From: Sulfitobacter sp. CW3
GTDB taxonomy: Bacteria; Pseudomonadota; Alphaproteobacteria; Rhodobacterales; Rhodobacteraceae
Direction: 5' to 3'
Assembly (NCBI RefSeq): GCF_019392245.1
Contig: NZ_JAHXRL010000006.1
Coordinates: 62,001-126,000, forward strand
DNA length: 64,000 nucleotides
In this document: positions 35,159-45,304 of the stretch, piece by piece
Numbering within the stretch: position 1 is the first letter of the stretch
How the letters are laid out: each line of letters opens with the position of its first letter
The notes under the pieces: generated by a model
The model's input: the letters and a program-made list of their open reading frames with translations, nothing else
The model's database searches: none
Told to the model about the DNA's origin: nothing
Position numbers and translations under genes: made by a program

Positions 35159-37116
35159 ACATCCAACTCCTCCACAAACTGCGCGTTATCCTGAATATAC
35201 TGATAGCGCAGTTCGGGCTTTTTCCCCATCAGACGTTCCACCAGATCGCCGGTCTCGCCGGGCACGTCTTCCTGCACTGTCACGCGGATCAGTTTGCGGG
35301 TGGCGGGGTCCATTGTGGTTTCTTTCAAATCCTTCGCGTCCATCTCGCCCAAGCCTTTGAACCGTTGCAGGTCGATCTTGCCTTTACCGCCCAGACCTTT
35401 TTCCAGCCACAGGTCCTTTTCCGCGTCATCGGATACATAGACGCGTTTGGCCCCTTGGGTCAGACGGTACAGCGGCGGGCAGGCGAGGTACAAATGGCCT
35501 GCGTCGATCATCGGGCGCATTTGGGTGTAAAAGAACGTCATCAGCAGCGCCGCGATATGCGCGCCGTCGACATCCGCATCGGTCATGATGATAATTTTAT
35601 CATAGCGCAGATCGTCCAGCACGAATTCGCTGCCCATCCCGACGCCAAGCGCCTCGCATAGATCGCTGATCTCGGCGTTGGTGTTCAGCTTGCCCGATGC
35701 GGCACCCAGCACGTTCAGGATCTTACCCTTCAGCGGCAGCAGCGCTTGGTTCACACGGTTGCGTGCGCCTTTGCCCGATCCGCCAGCCGAATCCCCTTCC
35801 ACGATGAACAATTCGGTGCCTTCGCGGGTTTTGGAGGTACAATCCGTTAGCTTGCCGGGCAGCCGCAGCTTTTTGGTCGCAGTCTTGCGGGCGGTTTCCT
35901 TTTCCTGACGGCGGCGCAGGCGTTCCTCGGCCCGTAGCACAAGGAAATCAAGGATCGCACCGGCGGATTTTGTGTCGGCCGCCAGCCAGTTGTCAAAGTG
36001 GTCACGCACGGCGTTTTCCACCATGCGTTGCGCGTCAACAGTGGCCAGCCGGTCTTTGGTCTGGCCCACGAATTCAGGCTCGCGGATGAAACACGACACC
36101 AGCGCGCAGCCGCCTGTGATCAGGTCGTCGCGGGTGATGGTGCCGGCCTTTTTATTGCCGACCAGTTCGCCGTATGCCTTGACGCCTTTCAGGATCGCAG
36201 ACCAGAAACCGGCCTCGTGGGTGCCGCCTTCGGGGGTGGGGATGGTGTTACAGTAAGACTGGATGAACCCGTCGCGCGACGGCGTCCAGTTGATCGCCCA
36301 TTCGACCTTGCCCGGTGCGTTGAATTTCTCGCGGAAATCCACGGTGCCGCCAAAGGGGGCTTCGGCATAGGTGGTTGATCCGCTTAGAGTTTCGTTCAGG
36401 TAATCGGACAGACCGCCGGGAAAGTGGAACGTCGCTTCGGTCGGGGTGTCGCCATCGGTCTGTCCGCATTTCCAGCGGATTTCGACGCCGGAAAACAGAT
36501 AGGCCTTGGACCGCGCCATCGCGAACAGCCGCGCAGGTTTCAGTTTCAGCGCGCCAAAGATTTCGGGATCGGGGTGAAAGGTCACCGCCGTGCCGCGCCG
36601 ATTTGGGGCAGCACCGATCTTGGCCAGTGGCCCTTGGGGTTTGCCGCGCGAAAATTCCATCGCGAACAATTCACGGTTACGCGCCACTTCGACCCGCAGG
36701 TGGTCGGACAGCGCGTTCACAACGGATGACCCCACACCGTGCAGACCGCCCGATGTCTCGTACGAATCGCCTGAGAATTTGCCGCCTGCGTTCAGGGTAC
36801 AAAAGATGATCTCGAGCGCGGATTTGCTGGGGTCTTTGGGGTGCGGGTCAATCGGAATGCCGCGCCCGTTGTCGCGCACGGTGACATGGCCGTTCTCGTG
36901 CAGCTCAAGTTCGATCCAGGTGGCGTGGCCTGCAACGGCTTCGTCCATCGAGTTATCGACGATTTCAGCGACCATGTGATGCAATGCGCGGTCGTCCTTG
37001 CCCCCGATATACATACCGGGGCGCAGGCGGACGTGCTCCATATCCTCGAGCACCTCGATGGATGAAGCATCATATTCCTTGGCCGTGGGCTGCGCACCGG
37101 AAAGAAGATCGGACAT
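35155..37116 (-). CDS. parE: DNA topoisomerase IV subunit B
   Basis: A 653-residue GHKL/TOPRIM type II topoisomerase subunit that, with ParC, decatenates chromosomes. EVLEDMEHVRLRPGMYIGG and MVAEIVDNSMDEAVAGHA are the ATP-binding N-terminal motifs. GLHGVGSSVVNALSDHL is the G-box. The TOPRIM core is LFIVEGDSAGGSGKGARNR with MTDADVDGAHIAALL. ParE rather than GyrB is indicated by the length (GyrB is about 800). ParC is not in the window. Its last codons overlap the TTG start of an AT-rich gene, which suggests insertion exactly at the parE 3-prime end. Confidence 0.94.
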   Translation of the reverse strand: MSDLLSGAQPTAKEYDASSIEVLEDMEHVRLRPGMYIGGKDDRALHHMVAEIVDNSMDEAVAGHATWIELELHENGHVTVRDNGRGIPIDPHPKDPSKSALEIIFCTLNAGGKFSGDSYETSGGLHGVGSSVVNALSDHLRVEVARNRELFAMEFSRGKPQGPLAKIGAAPNRRGTAVTFHPDPEIFGALKLKPARLFAMARSKAYLFSGVEIRWKCGQTDGDTPTEATFHFPGGLSDYLNETLSGSTTYAEAPFGGTVDFREKFNAPGKVEWAINWTPSRDGFIQSYCNTIPTPEGGTHEAGFWSAILKGVKAYGELVGNKKAGTITRDDLITGGCALVSCFIREPEFVGQTKDRLATVDAQRMVENAVRDHFDNWLAADTKSAGAILDFLVLRAEERLRRRQEKETARKTATKKLRLPGKLTDCTSKTREGTELFIVEGDSAGGSGKGARNRVNQALLPLKGKILNVLGAASGKLNTNAEISDLCEALGVGMGSEFVLDDLRYDKIIIMTDADVDGAHIAALLMTFFYTQMRPMIDAGHLYLACPPLYRLTQGAKRVYVSDDAEKDLWLEKGLGGKGKIDLQRFKGLGEMDAKDLKETTMDPATRKLIRVTVQEDVPGETGDLVERLMGKKPELRYQYIQDNAQFVEELDV

Positions 37117-37285
37117 AAGGGGGGCCTGCCTGTCTATTGCTTTTGTTAGGGTCCTACTATGCCAGAGCCCGCAAGGCGGGGGAAGGGTGGATGATGTCGC
37201 GGGTATGCGTTTTCCGGCCTTGTGGCACAGGTTCTGGTGGGCTGATAAGGCGCGCAGGGAATGGTGGTCTGGCTTGCAGCCGGTT

Positions 37286-38158
37286 TCACAGCCAGTTCAA
37301 AATGGCCTCTGCAACCTCGCGCGGCTTTTGATGGTGCAGCCAGTGGTCCGCGCCCTCGATGGCAACACGGGTCAGGTCCGGGGCGTATTCCTCAAGCCCT
37401 TGGGTCGATGCGGGCATCAGTGCGGTGTCGTCTTGCCCCCAAACCAGCAGATGCGGGCAGCGCACTTGCAACCGCTCGGGATCAAAGGTCAGCGCGTCGC
37501 TGATTGCTTCGCCAGTCTGGCCGATTTTCAACGGGGACGCGCGGTACCAGTTCACCATCCCGCGCAGGCCCGACGCATCGCGCCAGGCGGCTTTGTAGCC
37601 CGCAAGCGTCTCGCCCTGCAGCCAATCCATATCCATATGCGCCGAAAACAGCCCCATCAGCTTGGCAAAATCATCGGCGGCCAGAATGTCTTCTGATCCT
37701 TCGCGGCGCAGGAAATGGATGTATTGCGACGCGTCGGTTTGTGGCCCGCCTTTGGCAAGTTCGCGCTGGAACGGCGCCGGGTGGACGCCGTTCATAATGA
37801 TCAGTTTTGACACCAGTTCAGGCCGCCCGATCGTCAGCGCATAGGCCACGGATGCGCCCCAGTCATGGCCCAGCAAGATCACCGGTTCATCGCCGATCAA
37901 CGCGGCCATATCCGACACCAGTTGCGCTGTTTTATAGTGTTCAACCTCTGCCGGTCGCCAGCTTTGGCCATAGCCGCGCTGGTCGGGTGCAATGCAATGA
38001 AACCGCGTGGCCAACAAGGGGGCAAGATCATCCCAAGCCCCTGAGTGTTCTGGAAATCCGTGCAACATCAATAGCTTCGGCGCGTTTTTGTTGCCCCAGT
38101 GGCGCACGAAAAACGGATGCCCGTTCAGCGTAACTGTCTCGGTCCAATCGGCTGTCAT
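37286..38158 (-). CDS. Alpha/beta hydrolase (epoxide hydrolase/dehalogenase-like)
   Basis: A 290-residue alpha/beta hydrolase. The nucleophile elbow is LLGHDWGASVAY, where Asp in GHDWG is the nucleophile of the haloalkane dehalogenase and epoxide hydrolase branch. The oxyanion-region motif is MLHGFPEHSGAWDDL, and the catalytic His lies in ADHWLHHQKPREV. The substrate is unknown; soluble epoxide hydrolase-like is the closest fit. It is coupled (ATGA) to the upstream hydrolase gene on the same strand, so the two form a pair. Confidence 0.85.
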   Translation of the reverse strand: MTADWTETVTLNGHPFFVRHWGNKNAPKLLMLHGFPEHSGAWDDLAPLLATRFHCIAPDQRGYGQSWRPAEVEHYKTAQLVSDMAALIGDEPVILLGHDWGASVAYALTIGRPELVSKLIIMNGVHPAPFQRELAKGGPQTDASQYIHFLRREGSEDILAADDFAKLMGLFSAHMDMDWLQGETLAGYKAAWRDASGLRGMVNWYRASPLKIGQTGEAISDALTFDPERLQVRCPHLLVWGQDDTALMPASTQGLEEYAPDLTRVAIEGADHWLHHQKPREVAEAILNWL

Positions 38159-39300
38159 CTGATATTCTCTCCGCCCGCGGTGATGCTTCGCTGTGGCGCG
38201 GGCATATACTCTAGCACGATACCAACTGACGTGCCGGGGTCAAATCCCCGCCATGTCGTGCCGTCAAGATAGGGGAGCATATCCTCGCCGCGTAAATGTA
38301 TCCCCATAAAGGCGGCGGCGAAATGCTGCGCGATGTTGTTCATGCGCGATGTATCCCACACGGGATCTGCATAGTGCAGAAACGGGGGCCAGCCCAGCAC
38401 ATCCGACATGGCCCAGCTTTCTGCAGGGGCCGGAATAGGAGCGGCGGCATTATGACCCGCGCCTTGAAAACTCAGCAAATAGCGGTCCGCGCTTGCCCTC
38501 TCAAAGATGCGGCGCATCGCGCGATAGTTCGATACCTCGTCCGACGTGCCAGCGATCATAAACATCGGCGTGTCCAGCTGCGCCAGACCTGGTGCATCCC
38601 ACATGCTCTGGCCGTTGCCCCATGGGCCGATGGGCATGATTGCCTTTAGCCGTGGATCACGCAGGGCTGCATGGGTGTCCGACCCTGCCAGATGCCGCGA
38701 CAACATATTGCCCGACCCCGCCCGCGTGTGGTTCAACGCCGTCGCCGCCAGCCCGGCACCCCCCATGATCAACGCGCCATAGCCGCCCATCGAATACCCG
38801 ATCAGCCCGACCTTTTCGCAATTGACCAACGCGCCCAACTCGCCGCCCAGCTCTGCCATTCCATCAATCACACCGCGCTGGTCCAGCGGCCGGTGTACCA
38901 ATGTGACCTCAAACGGTTGCTGGTCCTGATAGGTGCTGCCCGCATGATCGGGGGCGGCCACGACATACCCCTTGGCGGCAAGGCTTTCCGCCAGATGTGC
39001 CAGCAAATACCGGTTACCGGGATACCCGTGAGAGATAACGATCAGCGGTGCGATCCCTTGGGCGGGCCGGGCATTGCGGCAGGCAGAGCCGTGCAAAATC
39101 GTCGGGGTTACCCCGTCGCGGATCAATGTGTCATAGCCGATGCCGGGCTCTGTATCCGCACGGGCCGGATACCAGATTTCCGTCGTCAATGTCCGGCCAG
39201 CATAGATGGTGATATCGTGGGTGGTGACCCCAACCGGATGCTGCCCTCGCGCCGCCAGACTGGGCGCATCAGGACGCACGATATCAATACGGTTATGCAC
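38155..39300 (-). CDS. Alpha/beta hydrolase (dienelactone hydrolase / PAF-acetylhydrolase-like)
   Basis: A 381-residue enzyme if it starts at GTG 39300, chosen because AAAGGGGGCACT lies just before it; another GTG eight codons upstream is possible. The nucleophile Ser is in LIGYSMGGYGALIMGG and the oxyanion motif in PLIVISHGYPGNRYLLAHLA. The catalytic His is likely in FQGAGHNAAAP. It resembles large secreted-type dienelactone hydrolase and platelet-activating-factor acetylhydrolase proteins, though no signal peptide is visible. It overlaps the next gene by ATGA. The substrate is unknown. Confidence 0.82.
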   Translation of the reverse strand: MHNRIDIVRPDAPSLAARGQHPVGVTTHDITIYAGRTLTTEIWYPARADTEPGIGYDTLIRDGVTPTILHGSACRNARPAQGIAPLIVISHGYPGNRYLLAHLAESLAAKGYVVAAPDHAGSTYQDQQPFEVTLVHRPLDQRGVIDGMAELGGELGALVNCEKVGLIGYSMGGYGALIMGGAGLAATALNHTRAGSGNMLSRHLAGSDTHAALRDPRLKAIMPIGPWGNGQSMWDAPGLAQLDTPMFMIAGTSDEVSNYRAMRRIFERASADRYLLSFQGAGHNAAAPIPAPAESWAMSDVLGWPPFLHYADPVWDTSRMNNIAQHFAAAFMGIHLRGEDMLPYLDGTTWRGFDPGTSVGIVLEYMPAPQRSITAGGENIR

Positions 39301-39380
39301 AGTGCCCCCTTTAGTTAGACCCACTACTACGGCGGGAATACTGTGACAAGCGATGTTGCGATAGGCAAGAAGGTGGGCGG

Positions 39381-40241
39381 TTAAATTAGGTGGGGCAGAT
39401 GGGTTTTTAACGCGTCAAAAGTATAGGCAATACGGCGCAACCGCGCCTGATCCTCGTGAACAATCAACCAACAAGGCATCATGTGCCGCGTCTCGGGGGA
39501 CACCCGCACCAGTCCCAGACGCGCGGCCAGTTTGACCTGACATATGCCGACGCCTACCCCCGCGCGCAGATGTGCGATCTGAACCAAGGGATCATCGCTG
39601 CGCAAAATGATGTTACGCGGTTCAGGCATACCCGCGGCTGCCATGGCCGGCAGCATCCGGTTTTCACGGTCGTCCGCGATAAACGGCAGATCCTCGATCG
39701 GGCGGTCGGACAGGGGCAGCGATGGCGCGGCAAACAGCCCCAGCTCGACGTCCGGCAGACGTTTTGCAATTAACGCCTGCTGGGTGGGCTGCACAAACCG
39801 CACCCCGATATCCGCCGCCCGCCGCAGCAGGTTCTCCGTGCTGTCGGTGCCCACCAGCTCGAACCGTAGATCCTGCGCATCGCGGGTGATCCGGCCCAGA
39901 ATGTCGGGCAGTACAAACCCCGCCAACACCCGGCTACAGGTGATCCGAACGGTCCCCGCCACCGCGTCTTTGTTGCCCGACGCGATGCGGCGCAAGGCTC
40001 CGGCTTCCTCAAGCACGGACGCAGCGGCTGGTATCAGGCTATGCGCCATTTGTGTCGGGGTCAGCCCGTTGGCCGAGCGTGTGAACAGTTGTACGCCCAG
40101 CTCATCCTCCAATGTTTCGATATGGCGGCGCACCGTGGGATGCGCCAAGCCCAATTGCCGTGCGGCCGCAGACAGGCTGCCGTGGGTCATCACCGCATGA
40201 AAACTGGGGATCACATCAAGAGAGGAGAACAAGCTGCTCAT
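39381..40241 (-). CDS. LysR-family transcriptional regulator
   Basis: A 286-residue LysR regulator. The winged helix (residues 8-65) contains GSLSAAARQLGLAHPTVRRH and IETLEDELGVQLFTRSANGL, followed by the periplasmic-binding-like effector domain. I take the ATG at 40241 (MSSLFSSLDVIPSF); the previous codon is TTG. GAGAACAAGCTGC-type sequence lies before it. It is divergent from the DUF4260 gene across 96 bases, which is the usual layout for a LysR protein and its target, but the effector is unknown. Confidence 0.9.
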   Translation of the reverse strand: MSSLFSSLDVIPSFHAVMTHGSLSAAARQLGLAHPTVRRHIETLEDELGVQLFTRSANGLTPTQMAHSLIPAAASVLEEAGALRRIASGNKDAVAGTVRITCSRVLAGFVLPDILGRITRDAQDLRFELVGTDSTENLLRRAADIGVRFVQPTQQALIAKRLPDVELGLFAAPSLPLSDRPIEDLPFIADDRENRMLPAMAAAGMPEPRNIILRSDDPLVQIAHLRAGVGVGICQVKLAARLGLVRVSPETRHMMPCWLIVHEDQARLRRIAYTFDALKTHLPHLI

Positions 40242-40337
40242 CAAATTATGATAGCTGACTGTACGCTTTTGACCAATTTATTTCAGCTGGGGCATATGGG
40301 AATGCTGAGGCAGAAACATCAACAAAGGATATGTGAC

Positions 40338-40712
40338 ATGCAGGGCGATCCCAAACCACATTTTGCCATTCGATATATTTTGCAAAGCGAAGGGGCGCTG
40401 ATCGCCATAGCCGGCATCGGTCTGTATGCGCAGCACGGGTTCAGCTGGCTGCTGTTTGCGGTGCTGATTCTCGCCCCCGATCTGGCGATGATCGGGTATT
40501 TGCGCGGACCACGTGTGGGGGCATTCTGGTACAACCTTGCCCATAGCTATATCGCGCCGCTGGTCCTGATGGCGGTGGGGCAGTGGGCTGCCAGCGAAAC
40601 GGCCATGGCGATCGGCCTGATCTGGGGCGTTCACATCGGTGCCGACCGCGCATTGGGATATGGGCTGAAATATCCGGATACGTTTAAATCCACCCATCTG
40701 GGCCGGATTTAG
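40338..40712 (+). CDS. DUF4260 membrane protein
   Basis: A 124-residue membrane protein with about four helices: ALIAIAGIGLYAQHGFSWLL, FAVLILAPDLAMIGYL, NLAHSYIAPLVLMAVGQW and AMAIGLIWGVHIGADRALG. The motifs PDLAMIGYLRGPRVGA and HIGADRALGYGLKYP are characteristic of DUF4260. AAAGGATATGTGAC precedes the chosen ATG. Function unknown. It is divergent from the LysR gene and may be its target. Confidence 0.88.
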   Translation: MQGDPKPHFAIRYILQSEGALIAIAGIGLYAQHGFSWLLFAVLILAPDLAMIGYLRGPRVGAFWYNLAHSYIAPLVLMAVGQWAASETAMAIGLIWGVHIGADRALGYGLKYPDTFKSTHLGRI

Positions 40713-40754
40713 AATCTCTTTCCCTTGTGTGGTTGCTGGCCTATGTCATGCAAC

Positions 40755-42137
40755 ATGACTTCAAACATGACATATATCGGCCACGCCCGCGCAATTGCGG
40801 TGATGGGGCTTCCACTGGTTGGTGGCCATCTGGGACAGGTGGCCATCGGTGTGACGGACACGGTGATGATGGGGTGGTACAGCGTAGAGGCCTTGGCCGC
40901 TGTCACCCTTGCCAGCACCTATTTCTTTGTTCTGCTGATTTTCGGGTCTGGCTTTGCGTGGGGCGTGATGCCCATGGTCGCCGCGTTCGAGGCCGAGGGC
41001 GATGAAACCAGTCTGCGCCGCGCCACCCGCATGGGGCTGTGGCTGTCGCTGGGCTTTGCCTGTCTGTCACTGCCGTTGATGATCTGGTCGCGTCCGGTGA
41101 TGGCGCTGATGGGGCAGGAACCGGCGCTGGCCGAGATGGTCGGCCAATATCTGGCGATTGCCGGATGGGGTATTATCCCCGCGCTGCTGGTTATGGTCCT
41201 CAAAAGCTATCTGGCGGCGTTGGAACGGACCCAAGTGGTTTTCTGGATCACCATCGTGTCCGCCATCGCGAATGTTCTGGCGAATTACGCCTTTATCTTT
41301 GGCAATTGGGGCGCGCCTGAACTGGGTATTCGCGGTGCTGCACTTGCATCGCTTGCCTCGAATTCCGTGGCGTTGCTGGCGGTGGTTTTCTATGTCCTCA
41401 AGGCCTTGCCAGAGCATCAGATTTTCGTGCGCCTGTGGCGTCCCGACTGGGATATGCTGGCGCGGGTGTTCCGTCTGGGCCTGCCCATCGGCTTTACTGG
41501 CCTAAGTGAGGTCGGTTTGTTTGCCGCCTCTGCTGTGATGATGGGCTGGCTTGGCACCGTGGCGCTGGCCGCACACGGGATCGCCCTGCAACTGGCATCA
41601 ATGACATTCATGGTGCATCTGGGCATCAGCAACGTCGCCACAATCCGCGCGGGCAACGCCTATGGCCGCCGCGACCCTGAACATCTGGCCAAGGGCGCGA
41701 TCACGGGCACGGCAATGTCTATCTGTATTGCCGCCCTGACGATTGTCGCCTTTGTGGCCTGGCCGGAACCGCTGATTGATCTGTTCATGCAGAAATCCGA
41801 ACCGGCGCGTGCCCAAATCCTGGTCGTGGGCACCGGGCTTTTGGCGATGGCGGCGCTGTTCCAGCTTGTGGATGGGGCGCAGGCCGTGGCCCTTGGGTTG
41901 CTGCGCGGCGTGCAGGATACCAAGATACCGATGATCCTTGCCGGTATCAGCTATTGGGTGGTGGGTATCCCCGCATCCTATCTGCTGGGCTTCACCTTGG
42001 GGCTGGACGGCATTGGCGTCTGGCTGGGGCTGGTCGTTGGCCTAGGCGTGGCCGCTATTTTGCTGAACCTGCGGTTTTGGGGCCCTGCGATGCGGGGCCT
42101 GCGCAAGGCCCGCGCGGGTGCTACTGTGCAGACCTAG
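40755..42137 (+). CDS. MATE-family multidrug efflux transporter
   Basis: A transporter of about 460 residues with 12 helices. MATE signatures include AVMGLPLVGGHLGQVAIGVTD at the N-terminus and GWGIIPALLVMVLKSYLAAL in the first half. The second half repeats the pattern (RLGLPIGFTGLSEVGLFAAS). It exports cationic drugs or metabolites by ion antiport. Start at 40755 is preferred; 40767 is also possible. CATGAC occurs three times around the start. Its stop overlaps that of a convergent gene in CTAG. Confidence 0.92.
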   Translation: MTSNMTYIGHARAIAVMGLPLVGGHLGQVAIGVTDTVMMGWYSVEALAAVTLASTYFFVLLIFGSGFAWGVMPMVAAFEAEGDETSLRRATRMGLWLSLGFACLSLPLMIWSRPVMALMGQEPALAEMVGQYLAIAGWGIIPALLVMVLKSYLAALERTQVVFWITIVSAIANVLANYAFIFGNWGAPELGIRGAALASLASNSVALLAVVFYVLKALPEHQIFVRLWRPDWDMLARVFRLGLPIGFTGLSEVGLFAASAVMMGWLGTVALAAHGIALQLASMTFMVHLGISNVATIRAGNAYGRRDPEHLAKGAITGTAMSICIAALTIVAFVAWPEPLIDLFMQKSEPARAQILVVGTGLLAMAALFQLVDGAQAVALGLLRGVQDTKIPMILAGISYWVVGIPASYLLGFTLGLDGIGVWLGLVVGLGVAAILLNLRFWGPAMRGLRKARAGATVQT

Positions 42138-42529
42138 GGCATCCGGGCTGATTTTTTGCGCACCAGCGTGCTGCGCAGATCATGCATGGCCAGCAACAAC
42201 GCATCGGTGACCTCTTCCAGCTGTTCGTCGCTGGCCTTGGATTGCACCCACTGGGTGGTCAGGTTCAGATAATCAATCGCGCGGTGGATATCGTCCATAT
42301 CGCGCTGCGCCACCAATGCGGCGCGTTCTTCCATCCACGCCCGGATATGCGCGATATCCGTATCTGATAATTCCCTGTCACCTTGGGGCTTGATCTCGCC
42401 ATTGCGAATATTTGCCACGGCGATCTGGTCCATTTCGATCCGGCGCTGACGGTTCGCCGTATCGATCCGAAACACCGCTGCGCCGTTGTCCCGGACGCGG
42501 AAATAGTATTCTGGCAATTCGGTTGTCAT
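42134..42529 (-). CDS. Conserved hypothetical protein
   Basis: A 131-residue soluble protein starting MTTELPEYYFRVRDNGAAVF. The N-terminal half looks like a small beta unit (FRIDTANRQRRIEMDQIAVANI). The C-terminal half is helical (HIRAWMEERAALVAQRDMDD to LLLAMHDLRSTLVRKK). ATG 42529 is chosen because AGGACC precedes it and upstream codons resemble non-coding sequence. I do not recognise a family name, though similar proteins are common in Rhodobacteraceae. It lies downstream of aspC on the same strand and is convergent with the MATE gene. Confidence 0.75.
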   Translation of the reverse strand: MTTELPEYYFRVRDNGAAVFRIDTANRQRRIEMDQIAVANIRNGEIKPQGDRELSDTDIAHIRAWMEERAALVAQRDMDDIHRAIDYLNLTTQWVQSKASDEQLEEVTDALLLAMHDLRSTLVRKKSARMP

Positions 42530-42624
42530 CTCAGTGGTCCTTTTGTCTGGCGTTGGCACCCCCATACCCACCGAAGGGCTAACAAATGAATACCTTACGG
42601 GGGGCAGGGTTGGCTGGCGTGGGG

Positions 42625-44307
<1,683 letters not shown>

Positions 44308-44308
44308 A

Positions 44309-44575
44309 ATGGCGGAACTGCGCGAACACAAGATCAAACGTCTGCACATGCGTTCCATGCGGCGCGGGATAAAAGAGATGGATTTGATTCTGCCGTCTTA
44401 TGCGTCCACCCGGTTGGAAACCATGGATGATGCGGCGCTGGCGCTGTATGACGACATGCTGGCCGAGAATGATCATGATTTGTATCAATGGGTTACGGGG
44501 CAAAAGACACCGCCCGCAGAATTCGCTGCATTGATCGCTGATATCAAGACGCATATCGCGGATAACCCGCTTTAG
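44309..44575 (+). CDS. sdhE: FAD assembly factor SdhE
   Basis: An 88-residue protein of the SdhE/YgfY family, required to attach FAD covalently to succinate dehydrogenase. The diagnostic R19-G20-x-x-E23 is in MRRGIKEMDLILPSYA. The rest (YDDMLAENDHDLYQWVTGQK) is the usual five-helix fold. It starts one base after the XRE gene stop. The sdh genes themselves are not in this window. Confidence 0.93.
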   Translation: MAELREHKIKRLHMRSMRRGIKEMDLILPSYASTRLETMDDAALALYDDMLAENDHDLYQWVTGQKTPPAEFAALIADIKTHIADNPL

Positions 44576-44656
44576 GCCGATGGGTTAAGCTATTAAATTG
44601 CATTCGAAATAAGCATGTAACTGGTTTAACGATATATTTCTCTTTTTTGTTGAGTT

Positions 44657-44680
44657 TCCGACAAAGCAGTTTTTGTCGGA
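44657..44680. promoter_or_regulatory. Inverted repeat before ldtR-like gene
   Basis: TCCGACAAA and TTTGTCGGA form a perfect 9-bp inverted repeat with six bases between, seven bases before the ATG of the MarR gene. MarR proteins bind such palindromes as dimers, so this is a likely autoregulatory operator. It would also occlude the ribosome site if it folded in RNA. Confidence 0.72.
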
Positions 44681-44687
44681 GAGAGAT

Positions 44688-45188
44688 ATGAGTGTCCAAG
44701 ATCAAATCACCCTGCCGGGATCCCAAAAAGGGTTTATGGTCGGCTACCTCGAGGCGCTCAGCCTTGTGGAACGATTGCACAGGCTTTTGCTGGATGTGAT
44801 CAAAGATGAATTTGAAAGGGTGGGCGCGCTTGAAATCAATGCGGTGCAGGCGTTGCTGCTGTTCAACATCGGCGACAACGAAGTGACCGCCGGCGAATTG
44901 AAAACACGCGGGTATTATCAGGGCAGCAACGTCAGCTATAACCTGAAAAAGCTGGTCGATATGGGGTACATGCACCACCAGCGTTGCGAGATTGACCGCC
45001 GTTCGGTGCGGGTGCGCCTCACGGAAAAGGGCCGCAATGTCAGCACCATCGTATCTGAACTATTTGCGCGCCACGCCATCGGGTTGGAAAGCAAAGGTGT
45101 GTTGGGCCCCGAAGGCATCGAAGACATCACCCATTCGTTGAAACGGGTCGAACGGTATTGGTCAGACCAGATCAGATATATCTACTGA
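44688..45188 (+). CDS. ldtR: MarR-family regulator (LdtR-like)
   Basis: A 166-residue winged-helix regulator. VERLHRLLLDVIKDEFERVG and LEINAVQALLLFNIGDNEVT lead into the recognition helix region TRGYYQGSNVSYNLKKLVDM, then the wing RCEIDRRSVRVRLTEKGRNV. This pattern matches LdtR, described in alphaproteobacteria as a regulator of an L,D-transpeptidase and cell-wall stress. I assign the name by recalled similarity. AGAGAGAT precedes the ATG. A perfect inverted repeat just upstream is the likely self-operator. No transpeptidase gene is beside it. Confidence 0.8.
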   Translation: MSVQDQITLPGSQKGFMVGYLEALSLVERLHRLLLDVIKDEFERVGALEINAVQALLLFNIGDNEVTAGELKTRGYYQGSNVSYNLKKLVDMGYMHHQRCEIDRRSVRVRLTEKGRNVSTIVSELFARHAIGLESKGVLGPEGIEDITHSLKRVERYWSDQIRYIY

Positions 45189-45271
45189 TCAATGATCGTG
45201 ATGGTATGGCGGTCAAATCGTCATAGCCGTTTCGGGGCCATACTTCTGGACCTCCCCAATTTACTCACACA

Positions 45272-45300
45272 TGATCCCGCTATTCATTTTTTGGGGATCA
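45272..45300 (+). promoter_or_regulatory. Inverted repeat at the phzF ribosome site
   Basis: TGATCCC (45272-45278) and GGGATCA (45294-45300) are exact complements 15 bases apart, and the right arm contains the GGGGA ribosome site of the next gene, whose ATG is at 45305. Folding in RNA would hide the ribosome site; as DNA it could be an operator. It may be chance. Confidence 0.4.
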
Positions 45301-45304
45301 TATT

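Noticed and set aside
37137..37331. Short plus-strand frame upstream of the epoxide hydrolase-like gene
   Set aside because: It runs into the minus-strand hydrolase gene and has no ribosome site; residues are dominated by Gly, Arg and Cys.
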